64,000 nt of DNA from Gillisia hiemivivida (GTDB lineage Bacteria > Bacteroidota > Bacteroidia > Flavobacteriales > Flavobacteriaceae): positions 248,001 through 312,000 of the forward strand of contig NZ_VORY01000002.1 of the NCBI RefSeq assembly GCF_007997295.1, in the 5' to 3' direction. Made by a program: the position numbers and the translations under genes. The notes below the pieces were generated by a model. It did not search any database. It was given only the letters and a program-made list of their open reading frames with translations, and was not told the origin of the DNA. Positions 33,289 to 42,489 of this stretch are shown piece by piece (the stretch's first letter is position 1; every line of letters begins with the position of its first letter).

Positions 33289-34221
33289 TTATTTATAATA
33301 TCCTTTTTCAGGAATATCTAAATAGTAGGATTTCCTAGATTTATTATTCAAATAGGAATCTCTTAACCATGGGTTGTGAATCTTTAATATTTTATAATTA
33401 ATATCCAGGTCTTTGGCAAAAGCAGCAAAATCTGTAACAGCAGTATCTACTTTTACCCGATACGTTGGAATATCTTTATATAGTTGATCTTCATCATAAT
33501 TGAATCCGTATTTTTTCGGATTGCTCATAATCTCCTTAAGAGCAAGGATCCTAAATACATATCGTCCAGTTTCTTCTCCTAACAGCAAGTCATAATACTT
33601 ACTCACATCTTGCCTCTCCAATTGTCTTAACACTCCCGTATTTCCAGCATTATAAGCCGCAGCAGCCATAGTCCATGTCCCAAAGCGTTCTTTAGACTTC
33701 TTTAAATATTCACAAGCAACTCTCGTAGATTTCTCAATATGATAACGCTCATCTACATTATCATTGATCTCAAGTTTAAAATCTTTTCCTGTTCCCTCTA
33801 AAATTTGCCAAAAACCAACTGCTTTAGCTGGTGAAACGGCTTGAGTAAGTCCGCTTTCTATAACGGCTAAATATTTGAAATCATTAGGCACACCATATTC
33901 TGCAAGAATTGGCTCAATAACAGGAAAATATTTGTTGGCTCTTTTTATGAGTAATAAAGCATTAGATTGCCAATAGGTATTAACTAATAATTCCCTATCC
34001 ATCCTTTCATAAATATCAGGATTATCTATTGGTACAGGCTCCCCTGCAAAATTTAAATTTTCAGGCATTGGCAATGCATTAATCGCATAATGCTCTGCTA
34101 CAACCTTAGTTTTTGGGTCTGGGGTAATCTCAGCTTTCGGAACTTCTTGAACTGCTTGTATACTAACAGCACAAATGATAATGAATCCAACGCTCATCAA
34201 TAATATTTTCAAAATCTTCAT
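33289..34221 (-). CDS. Lytic transglycosylase (SLT domain, MltD-like)
   Basis: A 310-residue exported protein (hydrophobic signal, about 4-23) with an SLT lysozyme-like domain. YLAVIESGL carries the catalytic Glu122; VGFWQILEGTGKDF and MAAAAYNAGNTGVLRQL complete the fold signature. No LysM repeats follow, unlike E. coli MltD. It cleaves peptidoglycan glycan strands to 1,6-anhydro products. It lies 18 bases after the alpha/beta hydrolase gene on the same strand. Confidence 0.9.
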   Translation of the reverse strand: MKILKILLMSVGFIIICAVSIQAVQEVPKAEITPDPKTKVVAEHYAINALPMPENLNFAGEPVPIDNPDIYERMDRELLVNTYWQSNALLLIKRANKYFPVIEPILAEYGVPNDFKYLAVIESGLTQAVSPAKAVGFWQILEGTGKDFKLEINDNVDERYHIEKSTRVACEYLKKSKERFGTWTMAAAAYNAGNTGVLRQLERQDVSKYYDLLLGEETGRYVFRILALKEIMSNPKKYGFNYDEDQLYKDIPTYRVKVDTAVTDFAAFAKDLDINYKILKIHNPWLRDSYLNNKSRKSYYLDIPEKGYYK

Positions 34222-34239
34222 ATATTATAATTTTAATTT

Positions 34240-34923
34240 TTAGTCTTCTTTTTTACCTGTCAAAATAATGGAGGGAAGATGTTTATTGAACCACCTAAAT
34301 CTATTCACAACCATAATATGAGTTCCTCCTTTCACGGTTATACACCCATTTATATACTTATAAGGAAAGACAAGATCTAGATCCCCATGAATATGTACAA
34401 TTCCTGGAATTGGCTTTTCACAATCCCAATTAATCATATTCTCAATTGCCCAATCTACATAACTCACATCGATTATAGATAAGTACTTTTTATAAAGTTT
34501 TGCTCTTTTCTTTAAAAAATCCCCGAATGCCAACTTTTCAAATTGATCTATATGATTCAATAAACTGGTAGGTAAAAATTTCACTAAGCCTTTATTAGAT
34601 GCATACCTCATTCTTCTAGGCAGTTCTCTCCTGCACTTAACGCTGGAAATAATAATTAGCCTTTTTAACTCTAAATATTTACTCATCTCTTGTACAACAA
34701 TCCCTCCAAAAGAGACACCAATCAAAACAATATTATCATGTTTAATAAAAGAGTTCATTCTTAATGCGTATTCTTTTAAAGTTTCGTAAGGTTCTGGTAT
34801 CAGCCATTCCAACAAATGAATCTGGAATTGATCTTCAGGTAATTTTATATGCTCAAAAACCGAAGGGTTAGCCGCTAAGCCTGGCATAAAATACACATGC
34901 ACAATTTCATTGTTAATCAGCAT
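34240..34923 (-). CDS. Alpha/beta hydrolase
   Basis: A 227-residue alpha/beta-fold hydrolase. The nucleophile elbow is GVSFGG (Ser71), the acid is likely in HIHGDLDLVFP, and the His in KGGTHIMVVNR, in the normal Ser-Asp-His order. There is no signal peptide. The substrate is unknown. It is upstream of, and probably co-transcribed with, the lytic transglycosylase gene. Confidence 0.85.
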   Translation of the reverse strand: MLINNEIVHVYFMPGLAANPSVFEHIKLPEDQFQIHLLEWLIPEPYETLKEYALRMNSFIKHDNIVLIGVSFGGIVVQEMSKYLELKRLIIISSVKCRRELPRRMRYASNKGLVKFLPTSLLNHIDQFEKLAFGDFLKKRAKLYKKYLSIIDVSYVDWAIENMINWDCEKPIPGIVHIHGDLDLVFPYKYINGCITVKGGTHIMVVNRFRWFNKHLPSIILTGKKED

Positions 34924-35522
34924 TTTAACAGGTATGTGATATTAATATGGGAAGTATTATCATGAATTTACTGTTCAAATTACTGCTATTTTCCTGGCTT
35001 TTACAAATAAGAACTATTAAATTATAATGGAGAATACAAATAACTGTATGTCCGCTTTTGTTCCAGTAAATAGTTTTTTATTAATTGATTACAGTTTGTT
35101 ATCGTCATGCTGAACTTGTTTCAGCATCTCAAATATATGGTATAAGACCCTGAAACAAGTTCAGGGTGACGCGACCATTTCAAATAGGATAATTTGGTCA
35201 CTGGACTCTAAACGGATATAAATACAAATAATCTATCCCATTCCAAAGGAAAAATAAATCGCAGTTATTTTTCATCTTATCATTCTTATTATTTTACTAA
35301 TTACTGGAATCAATAAAAATTAAAACAATTTTCTTTTCAAATATTCAATATCTCCTATGAATTTAAAAATAAGCCCAATTCTAATGCTCAACGCCTGAAA
35401 ATTCTATTATATAGCTAAAGAACAGTGTTAAAAACGGTTGAAATGCACACATAATTGAAATGATAGTTAAACAAGCCTTAAAAATACCTCGTATTGAAGT
35501 ATCTTTGAATAAAAATCTTACA
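34924..35522. other. Long intergenic region
   Basis: About 600 bases without a convincing gene. It holds the palindromic element at 35103-35171; the rest is AT-rich with no open frame of note. A -7 box TATCTTTG at 35500-35507 precedes the next gene. Confidence 0.6.
35103..35171. repeat. Palindromic interspersed element (REP-like)
   Basis: Two 27-base arms (35103-35129 and 35145-35171) are inverted copies differing at four positions. Each arm is itself a hairpin (ATGCTGAA/TTCAGCAT in the left, CCCTGAA/TTCAGGG in the right), and both share CTGAACTTGTTTCAG. From memory, elements of this sequence recur in many Bacteroidetes genomes; only one copy is in this window. Confidence 0.75.
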
Positions 35523-35828
35523 ATGATGATTGATGTAGAAATAAAAATTACAGACAATGAGTTTTTAAGACAATTTGAATCTGTGATCAACGAAGAGTTA
35601 GTAATTGTAGAATATTCTCAGCAAGAGCGAAAAGTGTTCTTAACAAAACTTAAAATGCCAGAAATACTTAAAGATGGCGGATATTTAGAACCATTTTTAG
35701 AGGCATTATTAAGTTATATTCAGGAAGGAACACATAAAGTGGTGCCTACAAATCCTGAAATTGCTAAATATATGCGCAAGAATAGAAGAAAATATAAAGA
35801 TCTTTTGCCAGTAGGAATGAATATTTAA
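35523..35828 (+). CDS. GNAT-like (YjdJ-type) small protein
   Basis: A 101-residue protein. The strand pattern FLRQFESVINEELVIVEYSQ and the ending HKVVPTNPEIAKYMRKN resemble the small YjdJ-type N-acetyltransferase-like fold. The usual acetyl-CoA-binding R/Q-x-x-G-x-A/G loop is not visible (LKDGGYLEPFLEALL instead), so activity is doubtful. I chose the ATG at 35523 (MMIDVEI) because the -7 box TATCTTTG lies at 35500-35507, inside the longer frame from 35460. Its stop overlaps that of convergent mtaB by four bases. Confidence 0.75.
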   Translation: MMIDVEIKITDNEFLRQFESVINEELVIVEYSQQERKVFLTKLKMPEILKDGGYLEPFLEALLSYIQEGTHKVVPTNPEIAKYMRKNRRKYKDLLPVGMNI

Positions 35829-37159
35829 TTCGCGATCTCCAGCTCATTATAAGTAAATCTTACAATTCCATCCTCATCAATTTTATCTAATTTAATTTGA
35901 TGAAGGGTATTAATTAACTCTGGATTCCACGGAGTTTTTACTTTTACATAATTTTCTGTAAATCCGTGAATATAGCCCTGTTTATTTTCACCTTCGAATA
36001 ATACAGTGTGAGAGGTTCCCAACTGACTTTCATAAAATGCTCTTCGCTTTTTAGCTGAAAGTCCCCTTAGCATTTTACTCCTCTTTTTTCTTACACTTAA
36101 TGGAACAACATCTTCCATTTCTGCCGCCAGTGTATTTTCTCTTTCAGAATAAGCGAAAACATGCAGATAAGAGATATCCAATTCATTTAAGAAATTATAA
36201 GTTTCTAAAAAGCGCTCATTTGTTTCTCCAGGAAACCCAACGATCACATCTACTCCTATACACGCATTTGGCATCACCCTTTTAATCTGACTTACCTTTT
36301 CTACATACAATTCTCGTAAGTATCTGCGGCGCATTGCCTTCAAAATTTCGTTACTTCCACTCTGCAAAGGGATATGAAAATGCGGCACAAAACTATTGCT
36401 TTGGGCCACAAAGTCTATAGTTTCATTTTCAAGTAAATTAGGCTCTATAGATGATATCCTCAACCTATTGATGCCTTCTACTTCATCTAATGCTTTAACT
36501 AAGTCTAAAAAGGTATGTTCATGCTTCTTGTCTCCAAACTCACCTTTCCCATAGTCTCCAATATTTACTCCGGTAAGTACAATTTCCTGAATTCCTTTAG
36601 CAGCGATTTCTGACGCATTATTTAAAACATTCTGTAAATTATCACTTCTGGAAATTCCTCTTGCTAATGGAATTGTACAATAAGTACATTTATAATCGCA
36701 TCCATCTTGCACTTTTAAAAAGGCTCTGGTTCTATCTCCAAAAGAATAAGCACTTTCGTAAAAATCGGCATCTGCAATCTCACAAGAATGAATTTCAGCA
36801 AATTCTTGTTTTGTTAGATCATTTAGATAATCTGTGATTTTGAATTTTTCTGTAGCTCCAAGAACTAGATCTACTCCATTAACATCTGCTAGTTCTTCAG
36901 GTTTTAATTGCGCATAGCACCCAATAGCAATTACAAAAGCATCTTCGTTAACTTTCTGAGCTTGTTTAACGATAGACTTAAATCTTTTGTCGGCATTCTC
37001 TGTTACAGAACAGGTATTTATTACATAAATATCTGCTTTTTCAGAAAATTCTACCTTTTGAAAGCCTTCATTTTTAAAAGAACGAGCAATAGTGCTTGTT
37101 TCAGAAAAATTGAGCTTACAGCCCAACGTATAAAAAGCTACTTTTTGAAGATTTGCCAT
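35825..37159 (-). CDS. mtaB: tRNA t6A37 methylthiotransferase MtaB
   Basis: A 444-residue radical-SAM enzyme that converts t6A to ms2t6A at position 37 of tRNA. The N-terminal UPF0004 domain has three Cys for the second Fe-S cluster (Cys14, Cys50, Cys81). The radical-SAM motif CDYKCTYC (Cys154, 158, 161) and VGFPGET follow, with a C-terminal TRAM-like region. The YTLGCKLNFSE opening is diagnostic for MtaB rather than MiaB or RimO. An interspersed repeat copy lies just upstream. Confidence 0.95.
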   Translation of the reverse strand: MANLQKVAFYTLGCKLNFSETSTIARSFKNEGFQKVEFSEKADIYVINTCSVTENADKRFKSIVKQAQKVNEDAFVIAIGCYAQLKPEELADVNGVDLVLGATEKFKITDYLNDLTKQEFAEIHSCEIADADFYESAYSFGDRTRAFLKVQDGCDYKCTYCTIPLARGISRSDNLQNVLNNASEIAAKGIQEIVLTGVNIGDYGKGEFGDKKHEHTFLDLVKALDEVEGINRLRISSIEPNLLENETIDFVAQSNSFVPHFHIPLQSGSNEILKAMRRRYLRELYVEKVSQIKRVMPNACIGVDVIVGFPGETNERFLETYNFLNELDISYLHVFAYSERENTLAAEMEDVVPLSVRKKRSKMLRGLSAKKRRAFYESQLGTSHTVLFEGENKQGYIHGFTENYVKVKTPWNPELINTLHQIKLDKIDEDGIVRFTYNELEIAN

Positions 37160-37169
37160 TGATTAAATC

Positions 37170-37270
37170 TTTAATCCCTCATTGAGGGTTTAATTCCCCG
37201 AGGCTTGCCTCGAATTTTTAAAAGTATTTTCCAAGTCATACCTCGTGGGCTTGCCCCGAGGTTCTTGATT
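37170..37270 (+). repeat. Interspersed three-hairpin repeat, full copy
   Basis: A copy of about 101 bases with three successive hairpins: CCCTCATTGAGGG, CGAGGCTTGCCTCG, and ACCTCG-TGGGC with GCCC-CGAGGT. It lies upstream of mtaB. Confidence 0.85.
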
Positions 37271-37312
37271 CCCTCATTGAGGTTTATATCCACGAGATTT
37301 ATCTCGATTTTG
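37268..37312 (+). repeat. Second, truncated tandem copy of the same repeat
   Basis: TTCCCTCATTGAGG, then TTTA and CGAGATTTATCTCGA, repeat the first two hairpins of the element directly after the full copy, in diverged form and truncated. Confidence 0.6.
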
Positions 37313-37444
37313 AAATTAGTCCTAGAACCCTAGGTGTCGATATTACATCCCAAGGTGTTCAACTAATTACCATTAAATTTTGGGATGCAAATATACCAAC
37401 AAATCTTGGGTTCATAAAATGTATACGGAATGAGAATTAGGCAT

Positions 37445-38617
37445 TTACTCTCTTCTCCACTTTTTAGAATCTTCAAACACCTGCTCTAAAATCTCCTTAT
37501 CATCCTCAGTAAACTCGATGCCTCGTCGTTTCATCACAATTTCTGCTACCTCAAAAGCTTTAGATGTTTTATAAGTGGTCATTCCTCCGCTACCGCCCCA
37601 ACTAAAACTCGGAATAAAATTCCGAGGAAACCCGCTACCAAAAATATTTGAACTCACTCCTACAACTGTTCCGGTATTAAACATGGTATTAATTCCGCAT
37701 TTACTATGATCTCCCATCATTAATCCGCAGAATTGAAGACCTGTTCTAGCAAACCCCTCTGTTTCATAATCCCAAAGTCTTACTTCAGTATAATTATTTT
37801 TAAGATTAGAGTTATTGGTATCGGCACCAAGATTACACCATTCTCCAATTACTGAATTTCCTAGAAATCCATCATGACCTTTATTGGAAAAACCAAAGAT
37901 CACCACATTATTAACTTCCCCTCCAACCTTGGTGTGAGGACCAATTGTTGTTGGACCATATATTTTAGCGCCTAATTTTAAAGTTGCATGCTCACAAAGT
38001 GCCAGAGGCCCTCGAACCAAACTTCCTTCCATTATTTCTGAATTTGCTCCTATATAAATAGGGCCCTCAGAAGCATTCAAAGTTGCAAATTCTACCTTTG
38101 CTCCTTCTTCTATGAAAATATTTTCCGGCTTTACCACATTATTAGAAGCAGGGATAGGCTGAGAATCCCTGTCTTGTTTAAGCAGCTCAAAATCTGCAGC
38201 AATAGCAGCTCCATTTTTCGCGAAAATGTCCCAAGTGTGTGCTATCTGAAAAGCATCACCAGCAAGTTCCAAAGTTGTATAGGTAGAAAAATCTACTTCT
38301 TGATCTTCTAAAGTATAAAATGCGACGATATCCTCTTCATAAAAGATAGCCTCATTTTCTTCTAGATTTTCAATTTGAATTAATAATTCTGGAGTGGGTA
38401 GAAAAGAAGCATTTATCATAATATTTCGCTCCATTTCTACCATTGGCCATTTGTTAGACAAGTAGTCCTCGGTTACTGTAGAAGTGGTTGTACTTAACAA
38501 ATTCTCCCATTTTTCCCGGATAGTAAGAATTCCAATTCTAATATCTGCAACCGGTCTAGTAAAGGTAAATGGTAAGAGTTGGTCTCTAGAAGAACCATCA
38601 AAAAGTATATAATTCAT
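37445..38617 (-). CDS. GlmU-like sugar nucleotidyltransferase/acyltransferase
   Basis: A 390-residue two-part protein. The N-terminus (ILFDGSSRDQLLPFTFTRPV, then IGILTIREKWE) is a reduced nucleotidyltransferase-like domain. From about residue 165 hexapeptide repeats (IFIEEGAKVEF, GPIYIGANSEI, AKIYGPTTIGPHTKVGGEVN) form a left-handed beta-helix as in the acetyltransferase half of GlmU. This is the alternative GlmU-related family of Bacteroidetes, thought to act in UDP-GlcNAc synthesis; the role here is inferred from the family. rpmE2 lies upstream on the same strand. Confidence 0.85.
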   Translation of the reverse strand: MNYILFDGSSRDQLLPFTFTRPVADIRIGILTIREKWENLLSTTTSTVTEDYLSNKWPMVEMERNIMINASFLPTPELLIQIENLEENEAIFYEEDIVAFYTLEDQEVDFSTYTTLELAGDAFQIAHTWDIFAKNGAAIAADFELLKQDRDSQPIPASNNVVKPENIFIEEGAKVEFATLNASEGPIYIGANSEIMEGSLVRGPLALCEHATLKLGAKIYGPTTIGPHTKVGGEVNNVVIFGFSNKGHDGFLGNSVIGEWCNLGADTNNSNLKNNYTEVRLWDYETEGFARTGLQFCGLMMGDHSKCGINTMFNTGTVVGVSSNIFGSGFPRNFIPSFSWGGSGGMTTYKTSKAFEVAEIVMKRRGIEFTEDDKEILEQVFEDSKKWRRE

Positions 38618-38716
38618 GTCCTATAATTTGAATGCTAAAATACTAATGAAATTCCATTATTTAAATTGCTTGCTTGAGTATATTTTCTACTTAAGATTTA
38701 AAGAAAACTATTCCAT

Positions 38717-38744
38717 AAAAAAAGCCTTCATTTCTGAAGGCTTT
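38717..38744 (-). terminator. Intrinsic terminator after rpmE2
   Basis: On the minus strand AAAGCCTTCA, a short loop, TGAAGGCTTT and further T lie 22 bases beyond the rpmE2 stop. Confidence 0.88.
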
Positions 38745-38765
38745 AAAGGATCACTAAAACAAGAA

Positions 38766-39017
38766 TTATTTCTTGAATTTAGCGTATTTGTTCTTGAATT
38801 TATCAATTCTACCTGCTGTATCTAATAATTTAGATTTCCCAGTATAAAATGGATGTGATGTTCTTGAGATTTCCATTTTAACTAATGGATACTCAGTTCC
38901 TTCAACTTCAATAGTTTCTTTAGTGTTCGCGGTAGATTTAGTAAGAAAGACTTCTTCGTTAGACATGTCTTTAAATGCTACTAATCTATAATTTTCCGGA
39001 TGGATTCCCTGCTTCAT
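38766..39017 (-). CDS. rpmE2: 50S ribosomal protein L31 type B
   Basis: An 83-residue L31 of the Cys-less, zinc-independent type B. It opens [19 protein letters not shown] and has the conserved [20 protein letters not shown], then [13 protein letters not shown]. It has its own promoter and terminator. Lack of the zinc-binding Cys pair means the ribosome does not store zinc in this subunit. Confidence 0.97.
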   Translation of the reverse strand: MKQGIHPENYRLVAFKDMSNEEVFLTKSTANTKETIEVEGTEYPLVKMEISRTSHPFYTGKSKLLDTAGRIDKFKNKYAKFKK

Positions 39018-39055
39018 CTATTTATTCTTTAAAATGGTGTTCGTTTTTCGAGTGG

Positions 39056-39085
39056 CAAATTTAATCATTTTTAATAAATATCAAA
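39056..39085 (-). promoter_or_regulatory. Promoter of rpmE2
   Basis: On the minus strand TTTG (39085-39082), 18 bases, TAAATTTG (39063-39056), about 40 bases before the ATG. Confidence 0.75.
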
Positions 39086-39198
39086 CTATATCCTCATTAT
39101 TTTTTCAATGATATCAACAAAACATTAAATATCTATGTTTGTAACGAATTGTTATATTTGTTAACTAACCACAAAACTAATCTTTCAAAATCAATTTT

Positions 39199-39729
39199 AT
39201 GGAAAATCAACAAGCTACTGCTAAAAAATTTGTGCTTAATTATGGACTGTTATTAGGAATTGTCTCTGTTATTTTTGGAGTAATTATGTATGTTACCAAT
39301 GTATATCTAGATCCAGGCATAATTTACACACTTATTGGATTCTTAGTTCTAATTACCATTATATCCTTAGGTATAAAAGCTTTTAAGTCTGAAAATGGTG
39401 GGTTCTTAAGTCTTGGGGAAGCTATAAAAGTAGGTATTGGAGTAGCAGTTATTGGTGGTATTATCGCAGCAGTTTGGTCGTTTGTTCTTATGAATTATAT
39501 TGAACCAGATTATATGAACCAAATGATGGAAGTTAACCGTGAGAAAATGGTAGAGTCTTCACCAGACCTTACAGAAGCTCAATTAGACGCAGCTGCAGAG
39601 ATGACTTCTAAATTTACCTCTCCTATAATGGTCGTGGCTTTTTCTTTAGTTGGAAACTTGTTTTTCGGACTAATCATATCTTTGATCGCAGGATTGATCA
39701 TGAAGAATAAAAATCCTATGGAAGGATAG
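39199..39729 (+). CDS. DUF4199 membrane protein
   Basis: A 176-residue protein with four predicted membrane segments (about 14-30, 40-58, 76-96 and 143-165) and an acidic loop before the last. It matches the Bacteroidetes DUF4199 family (NGGFLSLGEAIKVGIGVAVI). The function is unknown. A -7 box TATATTTG lies at 39153-39160. The glycosyltransferase gene follows after 15 bases, so the two are probably co-transcribed; such pairing suggests an envelope role. Confidence 0.86.
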   Translation: MENQQATAKKFVLNYGLLLGIVSVIFGVIMYVTNVYLDPGIIYTLIGFLVLITIISLGIKAFKSENGGFLSLGEAIKVGIGVAVIGGIIAAVWSFVLMNYIEPDYMNQMMEVNREKMVESSPDLTEAQLDAAAEMTSKFTSPIMVVAFSLVGNLFFGLIISLIAGLIMKNKNPMEG

Positions 39730-39744
39730 TCTAAATAAAATTGA

Positions 39745-40704
39745 ATGCAACTATCTATAGTTATTCCTCTATTAAATGAGGAAGAATCTTTAACAGAATT
39801 ATATAATTGGATTGTATCGGTGATGCAATCCAATTCTTATTCTTATGAAATAATTTTTATTGATGATGGCAGCACAGATGGGTCTTGGAAAACCATTTCT
39901 AATTTGGCTGTACAAGATGTCAATGTAAAAGGAATTAAATTCAACAGAAATTACGGAAAATCTCAGGCATTACATGCGGGGTTTCTAGAAGCTTTAGGCG
40001 ATGTAATAATTACAATGGATGCAGACCTTCAGGATAATCCTGAAGAGATCCCGGAGCTATATGATCTTATACAAAAAGAACATTTCGATCTGGTTTCAGG
40101 CTGGAAAAAGAAGCGATACGATTCTGTTCTTAGTAAGAATTTGCCTTCCAAACTTTTTAATGCGGCTGCAAGAAAAACTTCAGGAGTTAAACTACACGAC
40201 TTTAATTGCGGTTTAAAAGCTTATAGAAAAGAAGTTATAAAGAATATAGATGTGTATGGTGAAATGCACAGATACATTCCCGTTTTGGCTAAAAATGCGG
40301 GATTCAGTAACATTACAGAAAAAGAAGTTAAACATCAAGCCAGAAAATACGGGAAGACCAAGTTTGGAATGGATCGGTTTATTAACGGATTTCTAGACCT
40401 TATAAGCATATGGTTCTTATCTAAATTCGGCAAAAGACCTATGCATTTATTTGGTGCCTTAGGAGTTCTAATGTTCTTTCTTGGGTTTTCGGCCGCTGCA
40501 TGGATTGGTGTTTCTAAACTTTATAAGTTGTACCACCAATTACCAAATATATTGGTTACACAAAATCCCTGGTTTTTTATCTCTCTAATTTTGATGGTGA
40601 TAGGAACTCAGTTCTTCCTTGCCGGATTTTTAGGAGAACTTATTTTAAGAAGTAGCCGTGATACCGAAAGATACTTAATAAGTAAAACTACCGGAATCCA
40701 ATAA
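39745..40704 (+). CDS. GT2-family glycosyltransferase with C-terminal membrane anchor
   Basis: A 319-residue polyprenyl-phosphate-type glycosyltransferase (ArnC/DPM1-like). The N-terminal GT-A fold has VIPLLNEEESLTELY, FIDDGSTDGSW and the metal-binding MDADLQD. Two membrane segments near the C-terminus (about 233-257 and 273-296) place the active site at the inner membrane face. The donor sugar cannot be predicted. It probably moves a sugar onto undecaprenyl phosphate for envelope glycans. Confidence 0.92.
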   Translation: MQLSIVIPLLNEEESLTELYNWIVSVMQSNSYSYEIIFIDDGSTDGSWKTISNLAVQDVNVKGIKFNRNYGKSQALHAGFLEALGDVIITMDADLQDNPEEIPELYDLIQKEHFDLVSGWKKKRYDSVLSKNLPSKLFNAAARKTSGVKLHDFNCGLKAYRKEVIKNIDVYGEMHRYIPVLAKNAGFSNITEKEVKHQARKYGKTKFGMDRFINGFLDLISIWFLSKFGKRPMHLFGALGVLMFFLGFSAAAWIGVSKLYKLYHQLPNILVTQNPWFFISLILMVIGTQFFLAGFLGELILRSSRDTERYLISKTTGIQ

Positions 40705-40749
40705 GCTCTTTCCGCATTATTCGTTATTTTTGATTAAAATTTTGATCTC

Positions 40750-42480
40750 ATGACTCAAATTAAAACCGATATCCTATCTAAAGCCAAACTTTGGCTAACC
40801 GATACTTTTGACGAAGACACACACACGCAGGTAACTAATCTTATAGAAAATAATCCACAAGAACTGGAGGAAAGCTTTTATAAAAATATGGCTTTTGGAA
40901 CTGGAGGAATGCGTGGGGTTATGGGTGCAGGTCCAAACAGGATCAATAAATATACTTTAGGCAAAAACACACAAGGTCTCTCCAATTACCTTAAAAGGGA
41001 GTTTGAAGGAGAAGAAATTCGGGCCGTAATCGCATACGATTGTAGAAAAAACAGTAAGGAATTTGCACAAATAGTTGCAAATATTTTTTCAGCAAACGGA
41101 ATAAAAGTCTTTCTGTTTTCTGAACTAAGACCAACTCCAGAATTATCCTTTGCAGTAAAACACTTGGATTGTCACTGCGGAATTGTACTTACTGCAAGTC
41201 ACAATCCTCCTGAATACAATGGTTATAAAGTATACTGGCAAGACGGTGGGCAATTAGTACCGCCACAAGATAATAAGATCATTGAAGAAATTGAGTCTTT
41301 AGATTACTCTGAAATAAAATTTGAGGCAAACCCATCATTAATTGAATTTATAGATAAAGAAGTAGATGAAGCTTTTCAAGCTGCTTCAGTAAAAAACGGA
41401 AGTTTTGGCACTTCTTCTTCAGCAAAAGAAAATTTAAAAATAGTTTTCACCTCTTTACATGGAGCTTCCTCTACTGCAACTCCTCAAGTTTTAAAGAAAG
41501 CTGGTTATGAGAATGTTTATTTAGTTGAAGAACAGGCAGAACCGAATCCCAATTTTCCTACTGTAAAATCTCCAAACCCAGAAGAACCTGAAGCCTTAAA
41601 AATGGCTTTAAAACTAGCAGAAAAGGAAAATGCAGATATTGTAATAGGAACAGATCCTGATGGAGATCGTTTAGGAATCGCTGTAAGAGATCTAAATAAT
41701 GACCTTTTGTTACTTAATGGGAACCAAACCATGGTAGTAATGACGTGGTTCTTATTAGAGCAATGGAGAAAGAAAAATGAATTAGACAAAAATTCTTTTG
41801 TAGCCTCTACAATAGTTTCTACTCCAATGCTAAAAAATATCACTCAAGCTTATGGTGCACAATATCATGAAGTTTTAACTGGATTCAAGTGGATTGCTAA
41901 AATGATAAAAGATCATCCAGAGATGGACTTTGTTGGTGGTGGTGAAGAGAGTTTTGGATTTATGGTTGGCGAGTTTGTTCGTGACAAGGATGCTACTACC
42001 GCTACCCTACTCGCTTGCGAAATCGCAGCCCAAATGAAAGAAAATGGAAGTTCTTTTTATAAGCAATTAATAGAACTTTATAAAGAATTTGGCTATTATA
42101 AAGAAGAATTGATCTCTCTTGTAAAAAAAGGAATTGAAGGAGAATTACAGATCAAACAAATGATGGTAGATCTTAGAGAGAATCCTTTAAAAGAGATCAA
42201 TGGAGAAAAAGTAGTTCTTATAGAAGATTATCAGGCTTCAATCTCCAAAAACATGCAAGATCATTCGGAAACCCTAATAGATCTTCCAAAATCTAATGTT
42301 TTAATCTATTATACTGAAGAAGGTTCTAAAATAGCTGCTAGGCCTAGTGGTACTGAGCCAAAGATAAAGTTTTATATCAGCGTCAACGAAGAATTAAAAT
42401 CTTCTGAAGATTTTGAAAAAGCACAAAAATTACTACAACAAAAAATTGCCGGAATTAGAGCAGATCTTCAGGTAGATTAA
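40750..42480 (+). CDS. Phosphoglucomutase/phosphomannomutase (alpha-D-phosphohexomutase)
   Basis: A 576-residue phosphohexomutase. The phosphoserine loop is [16 protein letters not shown] (Ser about 151), the metal-binding loop TDPDGDR (about 303-309), the sugar loop GGGEESFGF, and the phosphate-binding loop [12 protein letters not shown] near the C-terminus. The length matches the long PGM2-like type. It interconverts hexose 1- and 6-phosphates. Ten bases separate it from the exporter gene. Confidence 0.95.
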   Translation: MTQIKTDILSKAKLWLTDTFDEDTHTQVTNLIENNPQELEESFYKNMAFGTGGMRGVMGAGPNRINKYTLGKNTQGLSNYLKREFEGEEIRAVIAYDCRKNSKEFAQIVANIFSANGIKVFLFSELRPTPELSFAVKHLDCHCGIVLTASHNPPEYNGYKVYWQDGGQLVPPQDNKIIEEIESLDYSEIKFEANPSLIEFIDKEVDEAFQAASVKNGSFGTSSSAKENLKIVFTSLHGASSTATPQVLKKAGYENVYLVEEQAEPNPNFPTVKSPNPEEPEALKMALKLAEKENADIVIGTDPDGDRLGIAVRDLNNDLLLLNGNQTMVVMTWFLLEQWRKKNELDKNSFVASTIVSTPMLKNITQAYGAQYHEVLTGFKWIAKMIKDHPEMDFVGGGEESFGFMVGEFVRDKDATTATLLACEIAAQMKENGSSFYKQLIELYKEFGYYKEELISLVKKGIEGELQIKQMMVDLRENPLKEINGEKVVLIEDYQASISKNMQDHSETLIDLPKSNVLIYYTEEGSKIAARPSGTEPKIKFYISVNEELKSSEDFEKAQKLLQQKIAGIRADLQVD

Positions 42481-42489
42481 AATTAACGA

